Source: Caballeronia sp. TF1N1
GTDB lineage: Bacteria; Pseudomonadota; Gammaproteobacteria; Burkholderiales; Burkholderiaceae
Direction of reading: 5' to 3'
Length of the DNA stretch: 64,000 nucleotides
NCBI RefSeq assembly: GCF_022878925.1
Contig: NZ_CP084626.1
Span: 1,612,001-1,676,000, forward strand
The notes under the pieces are model-generated. The model was not told the DNA's origin. It made no database searches and was given only the letters and a program-made list of their open reading frames with translations. Of the stretch, positions 21,478-31,485 are shown piece by piece. The position numbers were made by a program, and so were the translations under genes. How positions within the stretch are numbered: the stretch's first letter is position 1; each line of letters opens with the position of its first letter.

Positions 21478-22107
21478 TCAGCCGCCGAGCGCGTCGAGCT
21501 TGAACTGGACCAGTTGCCGCGCGGAGGTATCGTTCGCGGGCAGCGCACCGAGCGCCAGCTTGTAGGATGCGCGGGCGTCGTCGCGCTTGCCTTGCGCCGC
21601 AAGCAGATCGCCGCGACGGTCCGCGATCACACCCTTGTAGGCGTCGAGCGGCGCATCCGCGAGCAGCTTCAGACCCGCGTCGTAATTTTTCTCGTCGAGC
21701 AGCACCAGCGCGAGACGCAACTTCGCGACTTGCTTGTACTCGTCGTCCTTCGCGTGATCGATGGCCCATTGCAGTTGCGCTTTCGTGCCGGCGGTATCGC
21801 CCGCCGTGTAAAGCGACTTGGCCGCGGTGAGCGCGCTCATCTGAGCGTAGGCCGTGCTGCCGAACTTGTCTTCCATGTCCGTCGCAATACGGCTCACCAT
21901 TTTCTGATCATTGCCGGTAACGGCCTGCTGAAGCTGGTCGTACAGCACGGAAGCCTCGGCCGCCTGATGACGCTGCCAGTAATTCCAGCCGTTGTATCCG
22001 GCTGCGATTAAAAGCGCCACGAGGATGATCCACGTCGTGGAATTACCCCACTTGGCCCACCAGGCTTTCAAACTTTCCAGTGATTCTTCTTCGTCGTGAT
22101 AGCTCAT
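21478..22107 (-). CDS. yfgM: YfgM-family TPR-like inner-membrane protein
   Basis: Ancillary SecYEG-associated periplasmic chaperone in E. coli, where it works with PpiD. The 209-residue product has the acidic cytosolic N-terminus SYHDEEESLESLKAWWAKWG, one transmembrane helix (about 25-42) and a TPR-like periplasmic domain (KLRLALVLLDEKNYDAGLKLL, ADRRGDLLAAQGKRDDARASY). A strong AGGAAGGAA ribosome site precedes the ATG. Context hisS-yfgM-bamB-der is conserved with Gammaproteobacteria. Confidence 0.95.
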   Translation of the reverse strand: MSYHDEEESLESLKAWWAKWGNSTTWIILVALLIAAGYNGWNYWQRHQAAEASVLYDQLQQAVTGNDQKMVSRIATDMEDKFGSTAYAQMSALTAAKSLYTAGDTAGTKAQLQWAIDHAKDDEYKQVAKLRLALVLLDEKNYDAGLKLLADAPLDAYKGVIADRRGDLLAAQGKRDDARASYKLALGALPANDTSARQLVQFKLDALGG

Positions 22108-22218
22108 CGTCCAGCTATTCCTTCCTGCGTTTCATTGCACTTCGAGTGCCGTGCGCGATGCCGGACAGTTCACTCATCCAGCGCGATGCCCACGGCCATT
22201 GCCCGCGTGTCGGGCCGC

Positions 22219-23559
22219 CTAGTCTTCGGCGGATGCCACCATCGCATTGATTAGGTATTCGGTCAAGTCTTCCGCCGGAACGTTGACCTGCTCGTTCTTT
22301 TGCGCGTCCGACGTTTCGGCGCCCGTGCGGCGCAGCGGCTTTACGCCGATCGTGCCCTGCGCGAGTTCGTCTTCGCCCAGCACGACGGCAAAAGCCGCGC
22401 CGCTCGCATCGGCTTTCTTCATCTGTGACTTGAAGCTGGCAGGCGCGCCGTCCGGGCTGCAATGCAGGATCACGTCGAGGCCCGTGTCGCGCAGACGCTC
22501 TGCCACGATGAACGCCTGCTCGGCGGCAGCTTCTCCCTGATGCACTACGTAGACGTCCGTACCTTCCGCTTCCGGCACGAGATTCTCTTCCTTCAGCAAC
22601 TCGAGGATACGCTCGACGCCCATCGCCCAGCCGCACGCGGCCGTGGGCTTGCCGCCAAGTTGCTCGATGAGCGGGTCGTACCGGCCGCCGCCCGCCACCG
22701 TGCCTTGCGCGCCGAGCTTGTCGGTCACCCACTCGAACACGGTGAGGTTGTAATAGTCGAGACCGCGCACGAGACGCGGATTGATCTTGAACGGAATGTT
22801 GTTGGCCTTCAGCAGCCTTTGCACGCCCTCGAAATGCTTGCGCGATTCTTCGCCCAGGAAGTCGGTGAGCTTCGGCGCGTTCTGCGCGATTTCCTGCAGC
22901 GCGGGATTCTTCGTGTCGAGCACGCGCAGCGGGTTGGTGTAGAGACGGCGTTTGGCTTCTTCGTCGAGCGCGTCGACGTGCTGCTCCAGATACGCGATCA
23001 GTTCCTTGCGGTGCGCCGCGCGCTCGTCAGGCTGGCCGAGTGAATTCAGTTCCAGGCGAATGCCGGTCAACCCAAGGTCGTCCCACAGGCGCTGACACAT
23101 CATGATGATTTCGGCGTCCGTGTCCGGTCCCGCGAAACCGAGTGCTTCCACGCCGACCTGATGGAACTGGCGATACCGCCCGCGCTGCGGACGTTCGTGA
23201 CGGAACATCGGGCCGATGTACCACAGGCGCTTCGGGCCGTCGTACAGCAAGTTGTGTTCGATGCTCGCGCGCACCACCGCCGCCGTGTTTTCGGGCCGCA
23301 TGGTGAGATGTTCGCCGTTGAGCGAATCGGTGAAGCTGTACATCTCTTTTTCGACGATATCCGTCACTTCGCCGATCCCGCGCGTGAACAACTGCGTATG
23401 CTCGATGATCGGCGTGCGAATGTTCTGATAGCCGTATGCGCGCAGCATCGACTTCACCGTGGATTCGAAGAAGTCCCACAACGCGGCATCCTGCGGGAGG
23501 ATGTCGTTCATGCCCTTGACGCCGGTCAGCTTGCCGAGCCGTTTCTTCTGTTCAGTCAT
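22219..23559 (-). CDS. hisS: Histidyl-tRNA synthetase
   Basis: Charges tRNA-His. The 446-residue class-II synthetase contains motif 1 region ([20 protein letters not shown]), [12 protein letters not shown], motif 2 ([16 protein letters not shown]), the histidine A/B loops ([29 protein letters not shown]) and motif 3 ([16 protein letters not shown] block). An anticodon-binding domain follows. The start lies 6 bases from the ispG stop, so the two are translationally linked. Distinct from the catalytically dead paralogue HisZ at 12817-13968. Confidence 0.97.
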   Translation of the reverse strand: MTEQKKRLGKLTGVKGMNDILPQDAALWDFFESTVKSMLRAYGYQNIRTPIIEHTQLFTRGIGEVTDIVEKEMYSFTDSLNGEHLTMRPENTAAVVRASIEHNLLYDGPKRLWYIGPMFRHERPQRGRYRQFHQVGVEALGFAGPDTDAEIIMMCQRLWDDLGLTGIRLELNSLGQPDERAAHRKELIAYLEQHVDALDEEAKRRLYTNPLRVLDTKNPALQEIAQNAPKLTDFLGEESRKHFEGVQRLLKANNIPFKINPRLVRGLDYYNLTVFEWVTDKLGAQGTVAGGGRYDPLIEQLGGKPTAACGWAMGVERILELLKEENLVPEAEGTDVYVVHQGEAAAEQAFIVAERLRDTGLDVILHCSPDGAPASFKSQMKKADASGAAFAVVLGEDELAQGTIGVKPLRRTGAETSDAQKNEQVNVPAEDLTEYLINAMVASAED

Positions 23560-23565
23560 CTGTCT

Positions 23566-24894
23566 TTAAAGTGTTGCCGCGGACGTTTCTTCGCGCTTGC
23601 CGGTTTCTTGCCCGTAGGTGCGCTCGACGTAGTCGCTGACGATTTGCTGGAATTCCTCCGCGATACGCTCGCCACGCAAGGTCTTCACCTTCACGCCGTC
23701 GATAAACACGGGCGCGGCGGGATTTTCGCCCGAGCCCGGCAAACTAATGCCGATGTTCGCGTGTTTCGATTCGCCCGGCCCGTTGACGATGCAGCCCATC
23801 ACCGCGACGTGCATCTTCTCGACGCCGGGAAACTGGTCGCGCCACACGGGCATGGAGTTGCGCAAATAGCTTTGGATCTGCGACGCGAGTTCCTGGAACA
23901 GCGTGCTGGTCGTGCGCCCGCAGCCGGGACATGCAATGACCATTGGCGTAAAGGAACGCAGGCCCATGGTCTGGAGGATTTCCTGGCCAACGACCACTTC
24001 GCCCGTGCGCGCGCCGCCTGGCTCGGGCGTCAGCGAAATACGGATGGTGTCGCCGATGCCTTCCTGCAGCAGCAACGACAGCGCCGCCGTCGAAGCGACG
24101 ATACCCTTCGAGCCCATGCCCGCCTCGGTCAGGCCGAGATGCAGCGCGAAGCTGCAACGTTTAGCGAGTTCGCGATAAACGGCGACCAGATCCTGCACGC
24201 CGCTCACCTTGCACGACAGGATGATCTTGTCGCGACCGAGGCCGAGTTCGACCGCGCGTTCCGCCGAGCCGACCGCCGACTGGATCAGCGCTTCATACAT
24301 CACGCTTTGCAGTTCCCACGGCGCCGAGCGCGCGGCGTTTTCGTCCATCATGCGCGCGAGCAGGTCCTGGTCGAGACTGCCCCAGTTCACGCCGATGCGC
24401 ACCGGTTTGTCGTACTTGATCGCGGCTTCGATCATCTGCGCGAATTGCGTGTCGCGCTTTGCGCCCTGTCCGACGTTGCCGGGATTGATGCGGTACTTCG
24501 ACAGCGCTTCGGCGCATGCCGGATGATCGCGCAACAGCAGATGCCCGTTGTAATGGAAGTCGCCGACGAGCGGCACGGACACGCCCATGCGGTCGAGCTG
24601 ATCGCGGATGTGCGGAACTTCCGCCGCCGCTTCCGGCGTATTCACCGTGATGCGCACGAGTTCGGAACCCGCCTGCGCCAGTTCCTTGATCTGGATGGCG
24701 GTTCCGATGGCGTCGGCGGTGTCGGTGTTGGTCATCGACTGCACGCGCACCGGTGAGTCGCCGCCGATGGTGACGAGCTGACCGCCCCAGCGCACGTCCA
24801 CCGCATGCGATGCACGACGCTTCGACGAGCCGCCGAACACCGGTTCGGTCGAACAGATCTTGCTGCTAATCAGGGATTGAGCTTCGGATTGCAT
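23566..24894 (-). CDS. ispG: 4-hydroxy-3-methylbut-2-enyl diphosphate synthase IspG (GcpE)
   Basis: Iron-sulfur enzyme of the non-mevalonate isoprenoid pathway, converting MEcPP to HMBPP. The 442-residue product includes [14 protein letters not shown], the TIM-barrel segment and the [4Fe-4S] ligands in [10 protein letters not shown] and [15 protein letters not shown], the latter with the conserved cluster-ligating Glu. It carries an insertion relative to E. coli IspG (372 residues), common in Burkholderiales. It lies between rodZ and hisS. Confidence 0.97.
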   Translation of the reverse strand: MQSEAQSLISSKICSTEPVFGGSSKRRASHAVDVRWGGQLVTIGGDSPVRVQSMTNTDTADAIGTAIQIKELAQAGSELVRITVNTPEAAAEVPHIRDQLDRMGVSVPLVGDFHYNGHLLLRDHPACAEALSKYRINPGNVGQGAKRDTQFAQMIEAAIKYDKPVRIGVNWGSLDQDLLARMMDENAARSAPWELQSVMYEALIQSAVGSAERAVELGLGRDKIILSCKVSGVQDLVAVYRELAKRCSFALHLGLTEAGMGSKGIVASTAALSLLLQEGIGDTIRISLTPEPGGARTGEVVVGQEILQTMGLRSFTPMVIACPGCGRTTSTLFQELASQIQSYLRNSMPVWRDQFPGVEKMHVAVMGCIVNGPGESKHANIGISLPGSGENPAAPVFIDGVKVKTLRGERIAEEFQQIVSDYVERTYGQETGKREETSAATL

Positions 24895-25044
24895 CGAAAA
24901 ACCCTTTGGCCACCAGGCGCCGCGTGCAAGCGGCGCGACGGTGCGAATATGGAACCTTGAACGGGCATCACGGCAAAAGCCGGAATGCCCATGACTTGCA
25001 CGCGCGCTGAACCTCCGACTCCGACACCGCTACGCGCCGCCCGT

Positions 25045-26133
25045 TCAGGGCAGCGTGAAGCGCGCGACGTTGCCGCGTGCGGAAACGTATTTCTTGGCGT
25101 CGACCGGCTGATCGTCAAACGAGATGGAATCGACGCTCTTCGCGTTGCCGACGGTCACCTTGAACGGCGCTTCGCCCTGCACGCGTTGCGTGCTTCCCGC
25201 GTGGACGAGACCGGAGAAAACCTCCTTGCCGTCCTTGCCGCGCACGCTGAACCAGCTATCTTCCTTCACTTTCAATTCGACTGCGCTCGCGCCCGTGCCG
25301 GCGACGACCGGCGCGGATGCGGCGGCGCCAGCGGCCGGCGCCTGCTTGGCTGCGGCCGACGCGCTTGCGCCCTGCAACGCCGCAATGGTCGACGACGAGG
25401 CCGGCAACGCGTTCGTGCCGAGCGGACGTGGCATCGGCTGTTCGCCGGGCGCGGCGGCCACTTCGGGCAGCGAGGCGGCTTCGCCGGTGTTCGCCGCGGC
25501 GGCTTCATCAGGCGTGGAAACGACGGATGCGGACACCGTGTCGCCCGGCGCGGCCGTGCCAGCGCCCGTGCTCGACTTGAGGCGCGCGAGCCACGCCGAC
25601 GAATCGCCGCCGGTATGCCACATCACGAGCGCGGCCAGCACCACGACGACCGCCGCGATGCCCCAGAGCCACGAGCGTTTCTTGCCCGACGAACCACCGA
25701 GTGGCACCGACACGCGCTGTCGCGGCAGACCCGCACCCGCCGAAGCCGGCACCTTCAGATTTTGCCCGACCGCCGCGCCCTCGCGACGAAACGCCTGCGT
25801 GAAAGGCGCGGGATCGGTACCAAGAACCTTGGCGTAGCTACGCACGATACCCGCTGCGAACGTGCGATCGGGCAATTGACTGATGTCGCCCGCTTCCAGC
25901 GCGAGCAGCTTGTTCGGCGAGACCTTGAGACGCGCTGAAATGTCGTCGATCGACCATGACTTCGCGTGACGAAGCTGCGCGAGCCGCGCGCCGACGGCGG
26001 CAATCGAATCCAGAGGCCCCGTCTGGCTCGCGTTCGATGCCGCCCCGCCAGTGCCCGCCTGACTGTCATGCTCATTGACAGGAAGACCCCCGGTATGACT
26101 GCCAAAAGGCGTCGGGTGCTGCGGCTCACTCAT
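25045..26133 (-). CDS. rodZ: RodZ-like cytoskeleton/HTH membrane protein
   Basis: Links MreB to the cell-elongation machinery in relatives. The 362-residue product has a cytoplasmic helix-turn-helix domain (about 45-115, GARLAQLRHAKSWSIDDISARLKVS and onward; here read as LAQLRHAKSW and ISARLKVSPNKLLALE). Next come a basic stretch KKRSW, one transmembrane helix (about 155-173), an Ala/Pro/Thr-rich periplasmic linker of about 100 residues, and a C-terminal DUF4115 domain (VKEDSWFSVRGKDGKEVFSG). GAGGAAATTGGG precedes the ATG. Usually a pilF/pilW gene sits upstream; it is absent here. Confidence 0.93.
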   Translation of the reverse strand: MSEPQHPTPFGSHTGGLPVNEHDSQAGTGGAASNASQTGPLDSIAAVGARLAQLRHAKSWSIDDISARLKVSPNKLLALEAGDISQLPDRTFAAGIVRSYAKVLGTDPAPFTQAFRREGAAVGQNLKVPASAGAGLPRQRVSVPLGGSSGKKRSWLWGIAAVVVVLAALVMWHTGGDSSAWLARLKSSTGAGTAAPGDTVSASVVSTPDEAAAANTGEAASLPEVAAAPGEQPMPRPLGTNALPASSSTIAALQGASASAAAKQAPAAGAAASAPVVAGTGASAVELKVKEDSWFSVRGKDGKEVFSGLVHAGSTQRVQGEAPFKVTVGNAKSVDSISFDDQPVDAKKYVSARGNVARFTLP

Positions 26134-26321
26134 CCCAATTTCCTCGCATCGATTCTTTTATATTGCGCGGCTAAGCCGGCGGATTGCATCAAAACGTGAA
26201 CGATACAGCCCCGGCAATGTTGCAGACCGCTTTATAACAAAATGTTCGGCTTTGCGCGCCGGCCTGGCGCGACTTCCGTCTTTTCGGACTTTGTTTTTCT
26301 TCGCTGTACGGCGGCAATGCG

Positions 26322-27464
26322 TCAGACCGCGCGCACCTCGATCACCTTGCCTGGCGCGCGACCCATGCGTTCCACGAGGCGCGTGCGATCCTTCACCTCG
26401 CCCGCAAGCTGCCCGCAGGCTGCGTCGATGTCGTCGCCGCGCGTCTTGCGCACGGTGGTGACGATGCCCGCGTCCATCAAAACCTGCGCGAAGCGCTTGA
26501 TCTGCTCGTTCTTCGAGCGAGTCAGACCTGATTCCGGGAACGGATTGAACGGAATGAGGTTGAATTTGCACGGCACGTCGCGCGTGACGGCCAGCAGTTC
26601 GCGCGCATGGGCTTCGGTGTCGTTGACGCCGTCGAGCATGCAGTATTCGAACGTGATGAAATCGCGCGGCGCTACCTTCAGATAGCGCTGGCACGCGGCC
26701 ATCAATTCACGCAGCGGATACTTCTTGTTGAGCGGCACCAGCATGTCGCGCAGCGGGTCGTTCGGCGCGTGTAGCGACACGGCGAGCGCCACTGGCAGAT
26801 CCGCGGCGAGGCGGTCCATCATGGGCACGACGCCGGAAGTGGATAGCGTCACGCGACGGCGCGACAGGCCATAGGCGTTGTCGTCGAGCATCAGACGCAT
26901 GGCGGGCACGACGGCGTCGTAATTCAGCATGGGCTCGCCCATGCCCATCATCACGACATTGGTGATGACGCGCTCGCCCTTTCCCGGGCCGCCGACTTCG
27001 CGCCCGAGCGACTTGCGCAGCGCGAATTCGGCCATGCGCATCTGCCCGATGATCTCGCCAGTGGTCAGATTGCGGGAGAATCCCTGCTTGCCTGTGGAAC
27101 AAAACCGGCAGTTCACCGCGCAGCCGGCCTGCGAGGACACGCACAACGTGCCGCGCGTTTCCTCGGGAATGAACACGGTTTCGACAGCGTTACCGTTGCC
27201 TACGTCGATCAGCCACTTGCGCGTGCCGTCGGTGGAAACGTGATCGCGAGAGATTTCGGGCATCGCCAAACTGGCGCGACCCTTGAGTTTTTCGCGCAGC
27301 GATTTCGCGAGGTCCGTCATGCCGTCGAAGTCGTCGACGCCATATTGGTGGATCCAGCGCTGCAATTGCTTGGCGCGAAACGGCTTCTCGCCCAGGCTGC
27401 CGCAATAAGCGACGAGCCCGGCGGCGTCGAGATCGAGAAGATTGACGGTGCTGCTGTTCGTCAT
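26322..27464 (-). CDS. rlmN: Dual-specificity 23S rRNA/tRNA methyltransferase RlmN
   Basis: Radical-SAM enzyme methylating A2503 of 23S rRNA and A37 of some tRNAs. I choose ATG 27464 ([14 protein letters not shown]), preceded by AGGACTCGAC, giving 380 residues; the frame is open further upstream but not family-like. Radical-SAM motif [21 protein letters not shown], and the C-terminal catalytic Cys region ([16 protein letters not shown]) are present. It lies between ndk and rodZ, as in many proteobacteria. Confidence 0.97.
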   Translation of the reverse strand: MTNSSTVNLLDLDAAGLVAYCGSLGEKPFRAKQLQRWIHQYGVDDFDGMTDLAKSLREKLKGRASLAMPEISRDHVSTDGTRKWLIDVGNGNAVETVFIPEETRGTLCVSSQAGCAVNCRFCSTGKQGFSRNLTTGEIIGQMRMAEFALRKSLGREVGGPGKGERVITNVVMMGMGEPMLNYDAVVPAMRLMLDDNAYGLSRRRVTLSTSGVVPMMDRLAADLPVALAVSLHAPNDPLRDMLVPLNKKYPLRELMAACQRYLKVAPRDFITFEYCMLDGVNDTEAHARELLAVTRDVPCKFNLIPFNPFPESGLTRSKNEQIKRFAQVLMDAGIVTTVRKTRGDDIDAACGQLAGEVKDRTRLVERMGRAPGKVIEVRAV

Positions 27465-27627
27465 GTCGAGTCCTGCCATTTCAGATTGCGAAGCTCGGGA
27501 GCTTTTGCCCGAGACCGTTCGCGCCAATTCCTGCATGTTCCAGCTTTTCAAGCGATGCCGGCGCGACAGCCGCATGATCCGGCGCACTGCCTCGAGGCGC
27601 GGACCGACGCGGCAACCAACGCGCGAC

Positions 27628-28053
27628 TTAACGCGAGTAGACGTTCACTTGCGGGAAGAAGAACGCGATTTCTTGCGCTGCCGTTTCCGGAGCGTCGGAA
27701 CCGTGCACTGCATTTGCATCGATGCTGTCCGCGAAATCAGCGCGGATCGTGCCCTTGTCTGCCTTCTTCGGATCGGTCGCGCCCATCAGGTCGCGGTTCT
27801 TGATGATCGCGCCTTCGCCTTCCAGCACTTGAATCTGCACCGGACCGGAGATCATGAATTCCACGAGGTCCTTGAAGAACGGGCGTGCAGCGTGCACTGC
27901 GTAGAACTTTTCCGCGTCCGCGCGCGACAGATGCACCATGCGCGAAGCAATGATCTTGAGTCCAGCACTCTCGAAACGGCTGTAGATTTGGCCGATAACA
28001 TTCTTTGCCACTGCGTCCGGCTTGATAATCGACAGGGTGCGCTCGATTGCCAT
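27628..28053 (-). CDS. ndk: Nucleoside diphosphate kinase
   Basis: Equilibrates NTP and NDP pools through a phospho-His intermediate. ATG 28053 is preceded by GGAG and gives the canonical 141 residues; an upstream in-frame start adds four residues without family support. The N-terminus [15 protein letters not shown], the [14 protein letters not shown] segment and active-site [16 protein letters not shown] (catalytic His in NAVHGSD) are all intact. First gene of the long minus-strand series; rlmN begins 163 bases downstream. Confidence 0.98.
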   Translation of the reverse strand: MAIERTLSIIKPDAVAKNVIGQIYSRFESAGLKIIASRMVHLSRADAEKFYAVHAARPFFKDLVEFMISGPVQIQVLEGEGAIIKNRDLMGATDPKKADKGTIRADFADSIDANAVHGSDAPETAAQEIAFFFPQVNVYSR

Positions 28054-28065
28054 GAAAAACTCCAA

Positions 28066-28409
28066 AAAATTAACGGTTTACGGATTAAAAGGAATCGACA
28101 ATTGTAGCATGAAGCAGGGTATGATTGCGATTGAAACCTTACGGCGCCGTAAGGGTCGAACCGTCATACGCCAGCGTGCCTTGAGCGTGTATCGCGCCGA
28201 GAAACGTCGGCGCCATTGATTTCGGACCGTGCGGCAGTCATATTGGAGTCGAGCCGCGCTTTGCAAGCGCCTCGCGACATCAGGCACTGCACGAAACCGG
28301 AATGGCGCGGGCAACGGCCTCATAATCGCTTAAGTATTCCTACCGTATCATTCGTGTATGACGGATGTAGCGCGGGGCGACGACAGACAATTTGAAGCAA
28401 GGAGAAACC
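28066..28409. other. Divergent intergenic region between ndk and the Bax-inhibitor-1 gene
   Basis: No gene is supported. It holds a -10-like TACAAT for ndk (minus strand, 28101-28106) and a perfect 18-bp palindrome (28137-28154). An AAGGAG ribosome site for the plus-strand gene lies at 28399-28404. Confidence 0.5.
28137..28154. promoter_or_regulatory. Perfect 18-bp palindrome, candidate operator
   Basis: CCTTACGGC followed directly by its reverse complement. It lies 31 bases upstream of a -10-like TACAAT for ndk, where it would overlap the -35 region. The form TTACG...CGTAA resembles operators of TetR-family repressors; that link is inference. Confidence 0.45.
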
Positions 28410-29108
28410 ATGAACGAATCACCCTACAGTTTTGGACGCAACGGCAGCGTCACTTCGGTCGAGGTGCGCAACCGCGTGCTACGCAACACTTACTGGCTGC
28501 TGGCGCTTTCCATGGTGCCGACGGTGCTCGGCGCGTGGGTCGGCGTCGCGACGGGCTTTTCCCTCTTCGCGGCCACCAGCCCGGCAATGAGCTTCATTGC
28601 GTTCATGGCGATTGCGTTTGGCTTCATGTTCGCCATCGAGAAAACGAAGAACAGCAGCATGGGCGTGATCGTCCTGCTCGGCTTCACGTTCTTCATGGGC
28701 CTGATGCTCTCGCGTCTTTTGAGCTTCATCCTCGGTTTCTCGAACGGGCCGCAGCTCATCATGATGGCCTTTGGCGGCACGGGCGTGATTTTCGCGGCCA
28801 TGGCGACCATCGCCACGGTCAGCAAGCGTGACTTCTCGGGCCTCGGCAAGTGGCTGTTCATGGGCGTGATGGTCATTCTGCTGGCTGCAGTCGCGAACAT
28901 TTTCCTGCAACTGCCGGCGCTCATGCTGACGATCTCCGTGCTCGCCATCGTCATCTTCTCGGCTTACATGCTGTTCGACGTGCAGCGCGTCGTGAATGGC
29001 GGCGAGACGAACTACATCAGCGCGACGCTCGCCATCTACCTCGATCTATACAACGTCTTCACGAACTTGCTGGCACTGCTCGGCATCTTCGGCGGCAACC
29101 GGAACTGA
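28410..29108 (+). CDS. Bax inhibitor-1/YccA-family inner-membrane protein
   Basis: Seven-helix membrane protein of the BI-1/YccA/YbhL family; the E. coli member YccA binds FtsH and slows its proteolysis of membrane substrates. AAGGAG precedes ATG 28410, giving 232 residues. Hydrophobic segments run throughout from YWLLALSMVPTVLGAWVG to the C-terminus. The C-terminal signature VFSAYMLFDVQRVV-type (here IFSAYMLFDVQRVVNGG) and LAIYLDLYNVFTNLLALLG are characteristic. Its own terminator follows. An interaction with the HflKC/FtsH system also present in this window is plausible but not shown. Confidence 0.92.
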   Translation: MNESPYSFGRNGSVTSVEVRNRVLRNTYWLLALSMVPTVLGAWVGVATGFSLFAATSPAMSFIAFMAIAFGFMFAIEKTKNSSMGVIVLLGFTFFMGLMLSRLLSFILGFSNGPQLIMMAFGGTGVIFAAMATIATVSKRDFSGLGKWLFMGVMVILLAAVANIFLQLPALMLTISVLAIVIFSAYMLFDVQRVVNGGETNYISATLAIYLDLYNVFTNLLALLGIFGGNRN

Positions 29109-29128
29109 TCGAACCGGTGCTTCAAACG

Positions 29129-29157
29129 AAAAACCGGCCTTCGGGCCGGTTTTTTTG
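29129..29157 (+). terminator. Intrinsic terminator after the BI-1/YccA gene
   Basis: AACCGGCC (29132-29139) pairs with GGCCGGTT (29144-29151) around a TTCG tetraloop, with A-run and T7 flanks; it can also serve convergent rlmD. Confidence 0.92.
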
Positions 29158-29179
29158 CGCCTTCTTAAATAAAAGCGCT

Positions 29180-30598
29180 TCAGTCGCGTTCGAACAATGC
29201 AATGGATTCGACGTGCGACGTATGCGGGAACATGTTGACGACGCCCGCTCCCTTCATCCGATACCCCGCCTCGTGGACGAGCAGGCCGGCGTCGCGCGCG
29301 AGCGTCGCCGGGTTGCACGACACATAAACGATGCGCTTCGGCAGCGAACCCTCGCCGCTTTGAGCGATGTCCGCAAGCGCCTTCGCCACTGCGAGCGCGC
29401 CCTCGCGCGGCGGATCGATCAGATATTTGTCGAAGTGCCCGAGCGCGCGCAGATCGTCGGCAGTCACTTCGAACAAATTGCGGCAGGCAAACGACGTATG
29501 GCCGTCCACGCCATTGGCCTGCGCGTTTTCCAGCGCGCGCGTGGTCAACGCTTCGCTTCCTTCGATACCCACCACTTCGCGCGACACGCGCGCAAGCGGC
29601 AGCGTAAAGTTGCCGATGCCGCAAAACAGATCGAGCACGCGATCGTTCGGTTCCGGCGCGAGCAGGCTCAACGCGCGCGCCACGAGCACGCGGTTGATCT
29701 GATGGTTCACCTGCGTGAAATCAGTCGGCTTGAATGGCATGCGGATGTGAAACTCCGGCAGCGTATAAGCCAGTTCGCTCTCGAGCGGATAAAACGGATA
29801 AACCGTGTCGGGACCTTTCGGCTGCAGCCAGAATTGCACGCCGGCGTGTTCGTCGGCAAAGGCGCGCAAAAGCGCTTCGTCGGCGTCGTTGAGCGGTTCG
29901 AGAATGCGCAACACCAGCGCCGTCACGTCCGCGCCAACCGCAAGCTCGATCTGCGGCATGCGGTCACGAATCGACAAACCGGCTACCAGATGCCGCAGTG
30001 GCACGAGCATGGCGGAAACGTGCGGCGGCAGCACCTCGCAGCTCGTCATGTCGGCGACATAGCTGCTCTTGCGTTCATGAAAGCCGACGAGCACGCCGCC
30101 CTTCTTCTCTACGTGCCGCACCGTCAGGCGCGCGCGATAGCGATAACCCCACGACGGTCCGTGAATCGGCCGGAACATGGTTTCCGCGCGCAGTTTCGAC
30201 AAATGCTGAAGATTGTCCTCGAGCACGCGCTGCTTCACGGCAATCTGCGCGCGCACGTCGAGATGCTGCATGGAACAACCGCCGCACGTGCCGAAGAACT
30301 GACACTTCGGCTTCGTGCGGATGACCGCTTCGCGCAACACGTTCACCACTTGCGCCTGCTCGAAACTCGGCTTCTTGCGATAGCTCGAATAGCTCACTCG
30401 TTCGCCGGGCAGCGCGCCTTCGACGAAGATCACCTTGCCCGGCTCGCCGTTCTCGTTGACCGTGCGGCCGACGCCGCGCGCGTCCATGTCGAGTGACTCG
30501 ATTTCGATTTCGGGCGCGACGAATGACGGATCGGGCGTAACGGTTTTGGCCGGCGCGGCGCGGCGGCGATGCGAATTTTTTCGAGCGGCTTCAGACAC
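29180..30598 (-). CDS. rlmD: 23S rRNA (uracil-1939-C5)-methyltransferase RlmD (RumA)
   Basis: SAM-dependent methylation of U1939 in 23S rRNA. I place the start at GTG 30598, with AGGAAG seven bases upstream, giving 472 residues; an upstream in-frame TTG (30628) would add ten residues. Order: TRAM-like RNA-binding region with a basic leader, Fe-S cysteines in [19 protein letters not shown]-binding [23 protein letters not shown] and the catalytic loop [12 protein letters not shown]. It is convergent with the BI-1/YccA gene. Confidence 0.96.
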   Translation of the reverse strand: MSEAARKNSHRRRAAPAKTVTPDPSFVAPEIEIESLDMDARGVGRTVNENGEPGKVIFVEGALPGERVSYSSYRKKPSFEQAQVVNVLREAVIRTKPKCQFFGTCGGCSMQHLDVRAQIAVKQRVLEDNLQHLSKLRAETMFRPIHGPSWGYRYRARLTVRHVEKKGGVLVGFHERKSSYVADMTSCEVLPPHVSAMLVPLRHLVAGLSIRDRMPQIELAVGADVTALVLRILEPLNDADEALLRAFADEHAGVQFWLQPKGPDTVYPFYPLESELAYTLPEFHIRMPFKPTDFTQVNHQINRVLVARALSLLAPEPNDRVLDLFCGIGNFTLPLARVSREVVGIEGSEALTTRALENAQANGVDGHTSFACRNLFEVTADDLRALGHFDKYLIDPPREGALAVAKALADIAQSGEGSLPKRIVYVSCNPATLARDAGLLVHEAGYRMKGAGVVNMFPHTSHVESIALFERD

Positions 30599-30663
30599 CT
30601 GCGTACTTCCTGACTGACGTGTTGGCAAAGGCGAGATTGTAGACGAACGTCACGGCCTCGCAC

Positions 30664-31440
30664 TCACCGGCCGAATGCGGCGAGATACTCGGCCCAATGC
30701 GGCGACGCTTCCAGCGCGAGCGCGTTCTTCACGAAGTTGATCTCGTCCGCGTACTCGTCGGGCGTGAGTCCGCCACGCATCATCTGAAAGCGGCAATACA
30801 TGAGGTAAGTGTTGACGACATCCGTTTCGCAATAGTTGCGGATCTCGTCGATCTGACCATCGCAATAGGCGTCCCACACCTTGCCGCCGTCCATGCCCAG
30901 CTTGCCTGGGAAGCCGCACAGTTTGGCGAGTGCATCGAGCGGCGCGTTGGCGCGCGCCTGATACATCGCGAGCACGTCCATCAGGTCGAGATGCCGCATG
31001 TGATAGCGGCTGATGTAGTTGTTGAACCTGAACTCGCGATCGTCCTGGCCCAAGTCCCAGTAACGCGGCGCCGCGATGCCATGCACGAGCGCACGATAAT
31101 GGAGCACGGGCAGATCGAAACCGCCGCCGTTCCACGAAACGAGTTGCGGCGTGTATTTCTCGATCACGCGATAAAACGACTGGATCAGCGATGCCTCGCC
31201 ATCCGTCTTCGTGCCGAGCGAGCGCACGCGAAAACCGCTGTCGTCGCGAAAGACGCAGGAGATCGCGGCAATGCGTTGCAGATGATGCGGCAAGAAGTCG
31301 TTGCCTACGCGCTCGCGGCGCGCGGCGAACGCGCGTTCGGCGACTTCGCGCGCGGACAGATCGTCGGGTAAGTCTTCGAGACGGCGAATGCCGTCGACAT
31401 CGGGAATGGTCTCGATGTCGAATACGAGAATCGGTGTCAT
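30664..31440 (-). CDS. DnaQ-like 3'-5' exonuclease (PolB-associated type)
   Basis: The 258-residue protein has the RNase H-fold exonuclease motifs: Exo I LVFDIETIPD, Exo II SWNGGGFDLPVL and Exo III YCETDVVNTYLMYCRF, matching the DEDDy-type predicted exonuclease related to the PolB proofreading domain. It stands alone, without a polymerase domain. It is likely a DNA repair or processing nuclease. It lies between rlmD and rpoS on the minus strand; the ribosome site is weak. Substrate is unknown. Confidence 0.9.
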   Translation of the reverse strand: MTPILVFDIETIPDVDGIRRLEDLPDDLSAREVAERAFAARRERVGNDFLPHHLQRIAAISCVFRDDSGFRVRSLGTKTDGEASLIQSFYRVIEKYTPQLVSWNGGGFDLPVLHYRALVHGIAAPRYWDLGQDDREFRFNNYISRYHMRHLDLMDVLAMYQARANAPLDALAKLCGFPGKLGMDGGKVWDAYCDGQIDEIRNYCETDVVNTYLMYCRFQMMRGGLTPDEYADEINFVKNALALEASPHWAEYLAAFGR

Positions 31441-31485
31441 TGAATTCTGGAAACGCGGCGCTCTTTCGAACGCCGCTTTGGAGCG

